A DNA stretch of 64,000 nucleotides. Origin: Leifsonia aquatica (GTDB lineage: Bacteria; Actinomycetota; Actinomycetes; Actinomycetales; Microbacteriaceae). Below, piece by piece: positions 26,354 to 34,341 of this stretch. Where the stretch lies: contig NZ_JACHVP010000001.1 of the NCBI RefSeq assembly GCF_014190775.1, positions 62,001 through 126,000 of the forward strand. Reading direction: 5' to 3'. Each line of letters opens with the position of its first letter. The first letter of the stretch is position 1. Position numbers and translations under genes: made by a program. The notes under the pieces were generated by a model. It saw only the letters and a program-made list of their open reading frames with translations, was not told the origin of the DNA and searched no databases.

Positions 26354-27459
26354 GCGCGCACCGTCCCGTCGGCGTCGGCCTGGTCGGCGCCGGCGTCATC
26401 AGCGCCGAGTACCTCGGCAACCTCACCCGCTTCCCGGGCGTCGACGTGCGCTTCGTCGCCGACCTCGACGAGAGCCGGGCTGCTGCTCAGGCCGCCGCCT
26501 TCGGCATCCCGGGCTCGGGATCGGTCGAGCGCCTCCTCGCCGACGACGACATCGAGATCGTCGTCAACCTCACGCTGCCGAAGGTGCACGTGGAGGTCGG
26601 ACTGCAGGCCCTCGCCGCCGGCAAGCACGTCTGGAGCGAGAAGCCCCTCGGGCTCGACCGCGCCAGCGCCCGGCTCCTCCTCGACACGGCCGCCGCTGCC
26701 GGACTGCGGGTCGCCGCGGCGCCCGACACGTTCCTGGGCGCGGGTGTGCAGACCGCGCGCCGCCTCATCGAGTCGGGTGCGATCGGCGTGCCGCAGTCCG
26801 CCCTCACCCTGCTGCAGTCGCCGGGCCCGGAGAGCTGGCACCCGAACCCGGACTTCCTGTTCCAGGACGGCGCGGGCCCGCTCTTCGACGTCGGCCCGTA
26901 CTATCTGACGGCCCTCGTGCAGCTGCTCGGCCCGTTCGCCTCGGTCGACGCTGCTCTCGGGACCGCCCACGCCAACCGCACCATCGGATCGGGGCCGCGC
27001 GCGGGCGAGAGCTTCCCTGTCACCGTCCCGACGTACGTCGGCGCCGGGTACCGATTCGTGAACGGCACCAGCGCGCAGAGCGTGTTCAGCTTCGACTCGA
27101 AGCTGCAGCGCACCCGGTTCGAGATCGCCGGCAGCGAGGGGACGCTGGTCGTCCCCGACGTCAACGGATTCGACGGCGACCTGCTGCTCTACACCGACGG
27201 CGACGAACCGCGCACGATCGCGGCCGAGGGCTCGACGACCACCCGCGGCACGGGCGTCGCCGAGCTGGCGGAGGCGCTGCGGGAGGGTCGTCCCGAGCGT
27301 GCGACCGGCGAGCTCGCCTACCACGTGCTCGACGCCATGGCCTCCACGATCGAGGCGGGGGAGGCCGAACGCTCCGTCGTGATCGAGAGCCGCCCCGAGG
27401 TGCAGCCAGCCCTCTCCCCGGAGTGGTCCGCGCTCGCCGCGGAGCCCGTCGCGAGCTGA
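26350..27459 (+). CDS. Gfo/Idh/MocA-family NAD(P)-dependent sugar oxidoreductase
   Basis: A 369-aa oxidoreductase with an N-terminal Rossmann fold (VGVGLVGAGVISAEYLGNL, near residues 6-25) and the family EKPLGLDRASA segment near residue 97, whose Lys is the usual catalytic residue. The C-terminal alpha/beta domain binds substrate; DVGPYYLTALVQLLG is a family feature. It is the last gene of the glycan operon, translationally coupled to the isomerase. The sugar is unknown. Confidence 0.92.
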   Translation: MSAHRPVGVGLVGAGVISAEYLGNLTRFPGVDVRFVADLDESRAAAQAAAFGIPGSGSVERLLADDDIEIVVNLTLPKVHVEVGLQALAAGKHVWSEKPLGLDRASARLLLDTAAAAGLRVAAAPDTFLGAGVQTARRLIESGAIGVPQSALTLLQSPGPESWHPNPDFLFQDGAGPLFDVGPYYLTALVQLLGPFASVDAALGTAHANRTIGSGPRAGESFPVTVPTYVGAGYRFVNGTSAQSVFSFDSKLQRTRFEIAGSEGTLVVPDVNGFDGDLLLYTDGDEPRTIAAEGSTTTRGTGVAELAEALREGRPERATGELAYHVLDAMASTIEAGEAERSVVIESRPEVQPALSPEWSALAAEPVAS

Positions 27460-27466
27460 GGCGCAC

Positions 27467-27497
27467 CGGGCGGGAGGGAGCGTCTCCCTCCCGCCCG
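27467..27497 (+). terminator. Terminator hairpin of the glycan-use operon
   Basis: A perfect 14-bp stem (27467-27480 with 27484-27497) with a 3-base loop begins 8 bases after the oxidoreductase stop. No T-run follows, which is common in high-GC actinobacteria. Confidence 0.8.
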
Positions 27498-27524
27498 ACG
27501 GCCGCATCCGTGACCCCCTGACGG

Positions 27525-27553
27525 GTGACGCTCCCAGAAAAGGCAGGTAGCAT
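27525..27553 (+). promoter_or_regulatory. Promoter for a leaderless carboxypeptidase mRNA
   Basis: A -35 GTGACG (27525-27530), 17-bp spacer and -10 TAGCAT (27548-27553) end 6 bases before the ATG at 27560. The start codon has no Shine-Dalgarno sequence, so the transcript is probably leaderless. Confidence 0.65.
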
Positions 27554-27559
27554 ACCCGG

Positions 27560-29245
27560 ATGCACGAATCGGACCAGCCCGACTCCGGTCTGCCGAACGG
27601 CACCGAGTCAGACCCGTCGATCCCGTCGACCACCCCCGTTCCCTCCCTCGATCAGGATGCCGCAGCGCCCGACGCCGGCGTCCCCGCTGCCGCGCCCGCG
27701 ACCCGTTCGGAGCGCCTCTCGGCCGAGCGCGAGGCCGCAGCGACGACGGGGTCGACTCCCGCGAGCAGTCCGCGTCGTGGAGCGGCGGCCGGCCTCGCCG
27801 GCATGACGGCCGGCATCATGACCGCTATCCGCAAGCACCCCCGCGCCTGGATGATCGCGGGCGGAGCCGCCGCGCTGGTCGTCCTCGGCACCGGTAGCGT
27901 CGCCCTCGGAGCGACGGTCGGCTCGCCCGCTTCGGCGGCCGGTGTGCCGAGCCCGACGGCGAGTGCGTCCGCCACGAAGACGCCCACCCCCACCCCGACG
28001 CCCACCGTCGACCCCGCGCGCCCGGTCCCCGCCGCCGCGCCGGCCGCGAGCCGCATCCGCACCTGCTCGGTCGCCGGTCTGGCTCAGGATGGCCGCCTCG
28101 GCAACCTCGAGGCCCAGGTCGTCAACGCCAAGACGGGCGAGGTGCTGTTCGACCGCAACGGCGGCACGCCCGGTCCCACGGCCTCCGTCATGAAGACCGT
28201 CACCTCTGCCGCGGCGCTCGCGACCCTCGGTCCCGACTACCGCGTCTCGACGACGGTCGTGGCCGGCAGCACTCCCGGCCAGATCGTGCTGGTCGGCGGC
28301 GGCGACGTCACGCTGTCACGTCTGCCCGGAGGCCAGGGCGCGTTCTACACCGGCGCCCCGTCCATCCAGGATCTGGCGGACCAGGCCAAGCAGGCGATGG
28401 GCGGACAGCCGATCACCTCCATCGTCGTCGACGCCTCCCTCTTCGGCGGCCCGGTCTGGCAGCCCAGCTGGGACGAGAACGAGGAGCGCGTCGTCGAGGG
28501 ATCGACCCCGTACATGACCGCCCTGATGGTCGACGGCGACCGCGACGACCCCGGCGCGGTCGAGTCCCCGCGCAGCACCGACCCGGTCGGCCGTGCGGTT
28601 CAGTACTTCCAGCAGTACCTCGGCACGAGCGTCCCGGTCTCCGAGGGCACTGCACCCGCCGGCGCCCGCCAGCTCGCGGCCGTGCAGTCGCAGCCGGTGA
28701 CGACACTCATCCAGCAGGCGATGAAGTACTCCGACAACACGATCATGGAGGAGCTCGCCCGCCTCGTCTCGATCAAGAACGGCGCGGGCAACACGTTCGA
28801 CGCCGAGAACGCGGGTGTGCTCGCGGGCCTCACCGGCTACGGGATCGACACCGCCGGCCTCCACATCGCCGACGGCTCGGGGCTGAGCGCGAACAACGCC
28901 GTGCCTCCGTCGTACATGACCCGGCTCTTCATCAAGGTGCTGAACCGCGAGAACGGCCTCGGCGTCATCTACGACGGTCTGCCGGTCTCCGGTCAGTCCG
29001 GCACGCTCGGCCCGGGCTACAACCGCTTCACGGGAGCCAACTCCGCTGCCCGCGGCGCGGTGCATGCCAAGACCGGCTGGATCGACAACGGCTACACGCT
29101 CTCCGGCATCGTCGACTCCGCCGACGGCACTCCGCTCACGTTCGCCGTGTACGCTCTCGGCAACGTGGGCGACAACGCCAAGCAGGCGATCGACACGCTC
29201 GTCACCGGCATCTACAAGTGCGGCGACAACCTGTCGAACACCTGA
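27560..29245 (+). CDS. dacB: D-alanyl-D-alanine carboxypeptidase/endopeptidase, PBP4 type (peptidase S13)
   Basis: A 561-aa penicillin-binding protein that trims or cleaves peptidoglycan peptides outside the membrane. All three active-site motifs are visible: S209-V-M-K212, S391-D-N393 and K504-T-G506. A disordered cytoplasmic N-terminus of about 90 residues precedes one transmembrane helix (AWMIAGGAAALVVLGTGSVA, about 95-118) and a TPTPTPTPT wall-spanning linker. The signal-anchor layout with a long cytoplasmic tail is unusual compared with the cleaved signal peptide of E. coli DacB. It has its own promoter and precedes nicotinamidase by 39 bases. Confidence 0.93.
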   Translation: MHESDQPDSGLPNGTESDPSIPSTTPVPSLDQDAAAPDAGVPAAAPATRSERLSAEREAAATTGSTPASSPRRGAAAGLAGMTAGIMTAIRKHPRAWMIAGGAAALVVLGTGSVALGATVGSPASAAGVPSPTASASATKTPTPTPTPTVDPARPVPAAAPAASRIRTCSVAGLAQDGRLGNLEAQVVNAKTGEVLFDRNGGTPGPTASVMKTVTSAAALATLGPDYRVSTTVVAGSTPGQIVLVGGGDVTLSRLPGGQGAFYTGAPSIQDLADQAKQAMGGQPITSIVVDASLFGGPVWQPSWDENEERVVEGSTPYMTALMVDGDRDDPGAVESPRSTDPVGRAVQYFQQYLGTSVPVSEGTAPAGARQLAAVQSQPVTTLIQQAMKYSDNTIMEELARLVSIKNGAGNTFDAENAGVLAGLTGYGIDTAGLHIADGSGLSANNAVPPSYMTRLFIKVLNRENGLGVIYDGLPVSGQSGTLGPGYNRFTGANSAARGAVHAKTGWIDNGYTLSGIVDSADGTPLTFAVYALGNVGDNAKQAIDTLVTGIYKCGDNLSNT

Positions 29246-29284
29246 TCGGCCTGTTCGCACCCTGACCAGTCGAGGGAGGCCCGC

Positions 29285-29866
29285 ATGGGCAAGGCGCTGT
29301 TCATCATCGACGTGCAGAACGACTTCACCGAGGGCGGTGCGCTCGGCGTCGCCGGGGGAGCGGCCGTCGCCGAACGCCTGACCCGCTACCTGGCCGAGCA
29401 CCGCGACGACTACGCGGTCGTGGTCGCCAGCCGCGACTGGCACGACGGCGACACCGACAACGGCGGCCATTTCGCCACGGCGGGGGATCCCGACTTCGTC
29501 GACACCTGGCCCGCGCACTGCGTCGCCGGCACGGCGGGCGCCGAATATCACCCGGCCCTCGACACCTCCCGCGTCGACTACCACGTGCTCAAGGGGCAGG
29601 GCGTCCCGGCCTACTCGATCTTCGAGGGCCGGACGGACGCCGGATCGACCGTCCACAATCTGCTCGACGAGCACGGCATCGACACCATCGACGTGGCGGG
29701 CATCGCGACCGACTACTGCGTGCGGGCCTCGGCGCTCGACGCCCTCGCGCACGGCCAGCACGTGCGCGTGCTCACCGGTCTGGTGGCGGGAGTCGCCGCC
29801 GACTCGTCCGAGGCCGCCCTCGCGGAGCTGGCCCATGCCGGTGCGGAGCTCGTCCCCGCCTCCTGA
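29285..29866 (+). CDS. pncA: Nicotinamidase (isochorismatase-fold amidohydrolase)
   Basis: A 193-aa cytoplasmic enzyme converting nicotinamide to nicotinate for NAD salvage. The triad is D9 (FIIDVQNDF), K103 (HVLKGQG) and C145 (ATDYCVRAS). The metal-site segment SRDWHDGDTDNGGHF near residues 55-70 distinguishes nicotinamidases from plain isochorismatases. The ATG at 29285 follows GAGGGAGG. It shares the transcript of, or lies just after, the carboxypeptidase gene; a functional link between the two is not obvious. Confidence 0.93.
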   Translation: MGKALFIIDVQNDFTEGGALGVAGGAAVAERLTRYLAEHRDDYAVVVASRDWHDGDTDNGGHFATAGDPDFVDTWPAHCVAGTAGAEYHPALDTSRVDYHVLKGQGVPAYSIFEGRTDAGSTVHNLLDEHGIDTIDVAGIATDYCVRASALDALAHGQHVRVLTGLVAGVAADSSEAALAELAHAGAELVPAS

Positions 29867-29881
29867 GTGGCACCCGCTCGC

Positions 29882-29900
29882 CCCGGATCGTCGATCCGGG
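29882..29900 (+). terminator. Hairpin after nicotinamidase gene
   Basis: CCCGGATCG and CGATCCGGG flank a single T, forming a 7-bp stem with a 5-base loop 15 bases after the pncA stop. It is the likely terminator. Confidence 0.55.
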
Positions 29901-29917
29901 TAGTCTGGCGTCGGCAG

Positions 29918-29956
29918 TAACTCGGCGCTAAGCTGATTACTAACTTGGCTAGCTAA
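29918..29956. promoter_or_regulatory. Imperfect direct repeat upstream of the MMPL gene
   Basis: TAACTCGGC-GCTAA (29918-29931) is echoed by TAACTTGGC-TAGCTAA (29941-29956), the second copy ending just before the GGAG ribosome-binding site. The region is AT-rich for this genome. It may hold the promoter and an operator of the exporter; no regulator gene is adjacent. Confidence 0.35.
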
Positions 29957-29967
29957 TTGGAGATGAC

Positions 29968-32169
29968 GTGACCGAGCCGACGAAGACCCAGGCGCGACCC
30001 CCGATCTGGCTGCGCATCGTGCTGCCCACGGTCCTCATCCTGGTGTGGCTCGTCCTGGCCGGTCTCGGCGGCCCGACGTTCGGCAAGCTCTCCGGCGTCT
30101 CGAGCAACGACCAGGCCGCCTTCCTGCCGGCCAGCGCCGAGTCGACCGAGGTGCAGGACTGGCAGCAGAAGTTCACCGACTCCAATGCGATCCCCGCGAT
30201 CGTGGTGGTGCGCTCCGACACCGCGATCCCGTCGTCCGCCCTGGCCGACTACGCGAAGCTGGGCGCGAAGCTCGGCGAGGTGAAGGGCGTGCAGGCCCCC
30301 GAGGGCGACCAGACGACGAGCGTCGCCGGACCCATCCCCTCGGAGGACGGCCTCGCCGTCGAGTTCGTCGTGCCCATCGCCGACTCGGATTCGGTCAAGA
30401 CCGTCGTCGCCGACCTGCGCACGACGCTGCACGACAACCTCCCGGGCGGCACCCAGGGCTGGGTCACCGGCCCCGCGGGGCTGACCGCCGACCTGGTGAA
30501 CGCCTTCGGCGGGATCGACGGCATCCTGCTGCTCGTCGCCGTCGCGGCCGTCTTCGTCATCCTGCTGCTGGTCTACCGGGCGCTGCTCCTGCCGTTCCTG
30601 GTGCTCCTGACCTCGATCTTCGCGCTCTGCGCCGCCATCCTCGTCGTCTATCTCTTCGCGCTCTGGGGATGGATCAAGCTGAGCGGGCAGAGTCAGGGCA
30701 TCCTGTCGATCCTGGTCATCGGAGCGGCGACGGACTACTCGCTGCTGATGGTCGCCCGCTACCGGGAGGCGCTGGAGCAGGTCGACTCCCGCTGGGTCGC
30801 GATCATCCGGGCGTGGAAGGCGGCGCTGGAGCCGATCGCGGCCTCCGGTGCGACCGTCATCCTGGCGCTGCTGTGCCTGCTCTTCTCGGACCTCAACTCG
30901 AACAAGAGCCTCGGCCCGATCGCCGCGATCGGCATCGTGTTCTCGCTCCTCGCCGCGCTCACCCTGCTTCCCACCTTGCTCGCCGTGTTCGGCCGCGCGT
31001 CGTTCTGGCCGTTCCGGCCGAAGGTCGTCGGCGAGCACGACCACCGGCACGAGCACGAGGCCGGCCCCCGCATCGCCGGCCTCGAGGGCATCCGCGGCAT
31101 CTGGCTGCGCGTCGGCCGCCTGATCGCCCGACGGCCCCGCGTGACGTGGCTCGTGTCGTTCGTCCTGCTCGCCGCGTGCGCGCTCGGCCTCACGCAGCTC
31201 AAGGCCAACGGTGTGGAGCAGACCGACCTCGTGCTCTCGCAGTCCGACGCGGCGGACGGCCAGAAGGTGCTCGCCGAGCACTTCGACGCCGGGTCCGGCT
31301 CGCCTGTCCTCATCGTGACCCGGGAGGCGGACGCCGACGCCGTGCTCGCCGCAACGAAGAAGACGGACGGCATCAGCACCGCGACCCTCTACGCCGGCAA
31401 CGCGCGCCCGTCGCAGTCCGGCACACCCGCCGACCCCATCGTCAAGGACGGCCGCGTGCTGGTGCAGGCCACCCTCTCCGCCGAACCGGACTCGGCCGCC
31501 GCCGAGGACGTCGTCCGCACGCTGCGGTCGACGCTCCCCGCGGAGGACTCCGACGTGCTCGTCGGCGGCGTCACCGCGATCGCCCTCGACACGAACGACA
31601 CCGCCCAGAGCGACCTCGTCAAGATCATCCCGATCGTGCTCGGCGTGATCCTCCTCATCCTGATGCTCCTGCTGCGGTCGATCCTCGCGCCGGTGCTGCT
31701 CATCGGCAGCGTGGTGCTCTCGTACGGCGCCGCGCTCGGCGTCTCCGCGCTCGTGTTCAACCATGTGTTCGGCTTCCCCGGGGCGGATGCGACGGTGCCG
31801 TTGTTCGGCTTCGTCTTCCTGGTCGCGCTGGGGGTGGATTACAACATCTTCCTCATGACGCGCGTGCGGGAGGAGTCGCTGCGCATCGGTACGCGGCCGG
31901 GGATCCTGCGCGGGCTGGGCGTCACCGGGAGTGTCATCACCTCGGCCGGCATCGTGCTCGCGGCGACCTTCGCGGCGCTCGCCGTCATCCCCATCCTGTT
32001 CCTGGTGCAGATCGCCTTCATCGTCGCCTTCGGGGTGTTGCTCGACACGGTGGTCGTGCGCACCCTGCTCGTCCCCGCGCTGTCGTACGACATCGGCCGC
32101 GCGATCTGGTGGCCGTCGCGGCTCGCGAAGAGCACATTGCACAACGAGAGGGCCGGAGTCTCCGACTAG
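29968..32169 (+). CDS. MMPL/RND-superfamily membrane exporter
   Basis: A 733-aa inner-membrane transporter with the two-repeat RND layout: TM1 at 14-34, an extracellular domain to about 180, five helices (about 180-340), a short loop, then the second set. The proton-relay Asp-Tyr pairs are present in both halves, D256-Y257 (GAATDYSLL) and D624-Y625 (LGVDYNIF). The total length is like the shorter actinobacterial MMPL proteins that lack the long C-terminal tail of MmpL3. Cargo in this family is usually a lipid or hydrophobic drug. The GTG at 29968 has GGAG 5 bases upstream. Confidence 0.92.
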   Translation: MTEPTKTQARPPIWLRIVLPTVLILVWLVLAGLGGPTFGKLSGVSSNDQAAFLPASAESTEVQDWQQKFTDSNAIPAIVVVRSDTAIPSSALADYAKLGAKLGEVKGVQAPEGDQTTSVAGPIPSEDGLAVEFVVPIADSDSVKTVVADLRTTLHDNLPGGTQGWVTGPAGLTADLVNAFGGIDGILLLVAVAAVFVILLLVYRALLLPFLVLLTSIFALCAAILVVYLFALWGWIKLSGQSQGILSILVIGAATDYSLLMVARYREALEQVDSRWVAIIRAWKAALEPIAASGATVILALLCLLFSDLNSNKSLGPIAAIGIVFSLLAALTLLPTLLAVFGRASFWPFRPKVVGEHDHRHEHEAGPRIAGLEGIRGIWLRVGRLIARRPRVTWLVSFVLLAACALGLTQLKANGVEQTDLVLSQSDAADGQKVLAEHFDAGSGSPVLIVTREADADAVLAATKKTDGISTATLYAGNARPSQSGTPADPIVKDGRVLVQATLSAEPDSAAAEDVVRTLRSTLPAEDSDVLVGGVTAIALDTNDTAQSDLVKIIPIVLGVILLILMLLLRSILAPVLLIGSVVLSYGAALGVSALVFNHVFGFPGADATVPLFGFVFLVALGVDYNIFLMTRVREESLRIGTRPGILRGLGVTGSVITSAGIVLAATFAALAVIPILFLVQIAFIVAFGVLLDTVVVRTLLVPALSYDIGRAIWWPSRLAKSTLHNERAGVSD

Positions 32170-32237
32170 CTGGACAACCTGCTGGCCGGATCGGGCCCGC
32201 GTTGCCCGGTCCGCGCCGGTGGGCGAGAGTGGTCGCC

Positions 32238-33011
32238 ATGCCTTTGACCACCCTCGAGACGGTGACCGTCGCGCCCGTGGGCCTCCCGGCACTGCTGCGC
32301 CGCCTCTACCGCACCCTGGCGACCGTCCGCCGTATCGACGGCGGAGCGCGGGCCATGGAGCACCGGGGCGAGCTCCACGGTTACCGCCCCGTCTCCGGCC
32401 GCGAGGCCGTCCAGGTCGGCAGCGCCGCCGCCCTGGACCCCGCCCGCGACCTGGCCTTCCCCGCCGCCCGCGACCTCGGCGTCGCCGTCGCGACCGGTGC
32501 CGATGCGTCGCTGGCCCTGCAGGCCCGTGACCGCCGGGCGGCCGACGGCTCCCCGGTCACCCACGCCGTCGCCTGGGCGCTCGGCGCGAAGCTCGACCGC
32601 ACGGGTGGGGTCGCCCTGGTGCTGCTCGGCCCGGGCAGCACGGCGCGAGAAGTGGACGAGGCGATGACGACCGCCGCCGTCTCCCGGCTGCCCGTCGTCT
32701 TCGTCGGCGCCGCCGGGCCGTCCCGGGTGCAGGGGATGCCGGTGCAGCTGGTGGACGGAGTGGACGCCCTCGCGGTCCACGACGCCACCTCCCGCGCCCT
32801 CGACCGTGCCCGCGCCGGAGCAGGACCGAGTGTCGTCGAGCCGGTCCTCCCGCAGCCCGGGGCGTGGGCGGGCCGCGATCCGCTGCTGGTCTGCGAGCAG
32901 CTCCTGCGTGAGACGGCCACCGTCCACGACGACTTCTTCGCCGACGTGGCCGACACGGTCGACGTGCTCGCGGAGGCCGTGTTCGCCCGGGTGCGCACCA
33001 CCCGGCCGTGA
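32238..33011 (+). CDS. Shortened E1-alpha (2-oxoacid dehydrogenase)-like protein without the ThDP motif
   Basis: A 257-aa protein whose first 100 residues match E1-alpha subunits of pyruvate/branched-chain dehydrogenases: LLRRLYRTLATVRRIDGGAR, then GYRPVSGREAVQVGSAAAL and DLAFPAARDLGVAVATGAD. The Mg-ThDP motif, normally GDG with a downstream Asn, reads G131-P132-G133, so the metal-binding Asp is lost. The chain is 100 or more residues shorter than normal, and no E1-beta or E2 gene is nearby. It is unlikely to decarboxylate oxoacids; it may be a relic or a repurposed scaffold or regulator. No frameshift or leftover domain was seen around it. It precedes a hydrolase gene by 34 bases. Confidence 0.75.
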   Translation: MPLTTLETVTVAPVGLPALLRRLYRTLATVRRIDGGARAMEHRGELHGYRPVSGREAVQVGSAAALDPARDLAFPAARDLGVAVATGADASLALQARDRRAADGSPVTHAVAWALGAKLDRTGGVALVLLGPGSTAREVDEAMTTAAVSRLPVVFVGAAGPSRVQGMPVQLVDGVDALAVHDATSRALDRARAGAGPSVVEPVLPQPGAWAGRDPLLVCEQLLRETATVHDDFFADVADTVDVLAEAVFARVRTTRP

Positions 33012-33045
33012 CGCCGGCCGCCCGGCGGAGGGGGAGGATGGGGGC

Positions 33046-33798
33046 ATGACCGGTCCCCTCCGCCTCCACGTCACGCGTCATCCCGGACCCGATCCCGTGC
33101 TGCTCGTGCACGGCTTCGCCACCACCGGCGCTCTGACCTGGGAATCGACGGGCTGGGTGGACGCGCTCGCCGCCGCGGGCCGGGGCGCTCTGGTCCCCGA
33201 TCTGCGCGGCCACGGCGGGAGCGAGGCTCCGCACGACCCCGCCGCCTACTCGCCCGCGCTCCTCGCCGCCGATGTGTGCGCCGTGCTCGATGCGGAGGAG
33301 CTGGGGGAGGTCGACGTGATCGGCTACTCGATGGGCAGCTGGGTCTCGCTCGCGCTCGCCGGGCTGGTACCCGAGATCCCCGCTGGCCGCGTGCGCCGGC
33401 TGGTCGTGGGCGGGATCGGCACCGTCGAGCAGTTCGGGCACTGGGGCATCCCAGCGGTCCAGGCCGCGATCCGTCACGGCGCGGAGGTCGCCGCGCCCGA
33501 CTTCGCCCTCGGGCCGCTGCTGGCCTCCCTGCGCCGCGCGCCCGGTGTCGACCTGGACGCCCTGGCCGCGTGCGTAGAGGGGATGGGCACCCATCCGCTT
33601 CCGCTCGGCCCGACGGGCCTGCCCACCCTGCTGGTCGCGGGTGAGGTCGATCCCGTCGCGGGCGACGCCGAGGCTGCGGCGGAGATCCTCGGAGCCCGGC
33701 TCGTGCGATTGCCGCGCCGCGACCACATCACCACGCTGAGCGCCCGCGCCTTCAAGCAGGCTGCCCTCCCGTTCCTGGGGATTCCCGCCAGCGTGTAG
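33046..33798 (+). CDS. Alpha/beta-fold hydrolase
   Basis: A 250-aa cytoplasmic hydrolase. VLLVHGFATTG near residue 18 is the oxyanion strand; the nucleophile elbow is GYSMGS with S95; D in VAGEVDPVAG and H in RRDHITT near the end complete the triad. The substrate is unknown. It follows the E1-alpha-like gene closely and is followed by an Lrp regulator with its own ribosome-binding site, so it may belong with either unit. Confidence 0.87.
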   Translation: MTGPLRLHVTRHPGPDPVLLVHGFATTGALTWESTGWVDALAAAGRGALVPDLRGHGGSEAPHDPAAYSPALLAADVCAVLDAEELGEVDVIGYSMGSWVSLALAGLVPEIPAGRVRRLVVGGIGTVEQFGHWGIPAVQAAIRHGAEVAAPDFALGPLLASLRRAPGVDLDALAACVEGMGTHPLPLGPTGLPTLLVAGEVDPVAGDAEAAAEILGARLVRLPRRDHITTLSARAFKQAALPFLGIPASV

Positions 33799-33846
33799 GA
33801 AGCCGCCCGCGAGGGTCGTACGATGTGCGAGGACCGAAGGAGGCCG

Positions 33847-34341
33847 ATGATCGACAAGCTGGACGCCGACCTGATCGCGCTCCTGACCGAGGAGCCGCGG
33901 CTGGGCGTCTTCGAGGCCTCCCGTCGGCTGGGCGTCGCCCGCGGCACGGTGCAGGCCCGGCTCGACCGGCTCCAGCGCTCCGGTGTGGTGAAGGACTTCG
34001 CGCCCACCATCGACAGCGAGCGGCTCGGCTACCCGGTGACGGCGTTCGTCACCGCCGAGGTGGCGCAGGGCGACTGGCGCGTGACCGTCGTCGACCACCT
34101 GAGCAGCATCCCGGAGGTGCTCGAAGTGCACACGATCACGGGGTCCGGCGACCTCCTGATCCGCGCGGTCGCCCGCTCCAACGCCGACCTGCAGCGGGTG
34201 ATCGACCGCATCGTCGGCGGCCCCGGCATCACCCGCACATCCACCGTCATCGCGCTGGCCACCACGATCGACCACCGATCGGTGCCGCTCGTGCAGTCGG
34301 CGGCGACGGACGACAACGGAGAGGAACGACGCTATGGATGA
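33847..34341 (+). CDS. Lrp/AsnC-family regulator
   Basis: A 164-aa single-module Lrp protein: HTH in residues 1-55 (LDADLIALLTEEPRLGVFEA, then RLGVARGTVQARLDRLQRSG) and a RAM domain from about 65 (VTAFVTAEVAQGDWRVTVVD). The ATG at 33847, 8 codons inside the longer open frame, is preferred for its GAAGGAG at 33836-33842. Its stop overlaps the aldehyde dehydrogenase start by 8 bases, so it is the coupled regulator of the 34334-37785 catabolic operon. Confidence 0.92.
   Translation: MIDKLDADLIALLTEEPRLGVFEASRRLGVARGTVQARLDRLQRSGVVKDFAPTIDSERLGYPVTAFVTAEVAQGDWRVTVVDHLSSIPEVLEVHTITGSGDLLIRAVARSNADLQRVIDRIVGGPGITRTSTVIALATTIDHRSVPLVQSAATDDNGEERRYG

Noticed and set aside
32170-33045. Frameshifted or split full-length E1-alpha gene
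   Set aside because: Neither the other frames nor the flanks contain the missing E1-alpha segments, and the gene has a clean start and stop.
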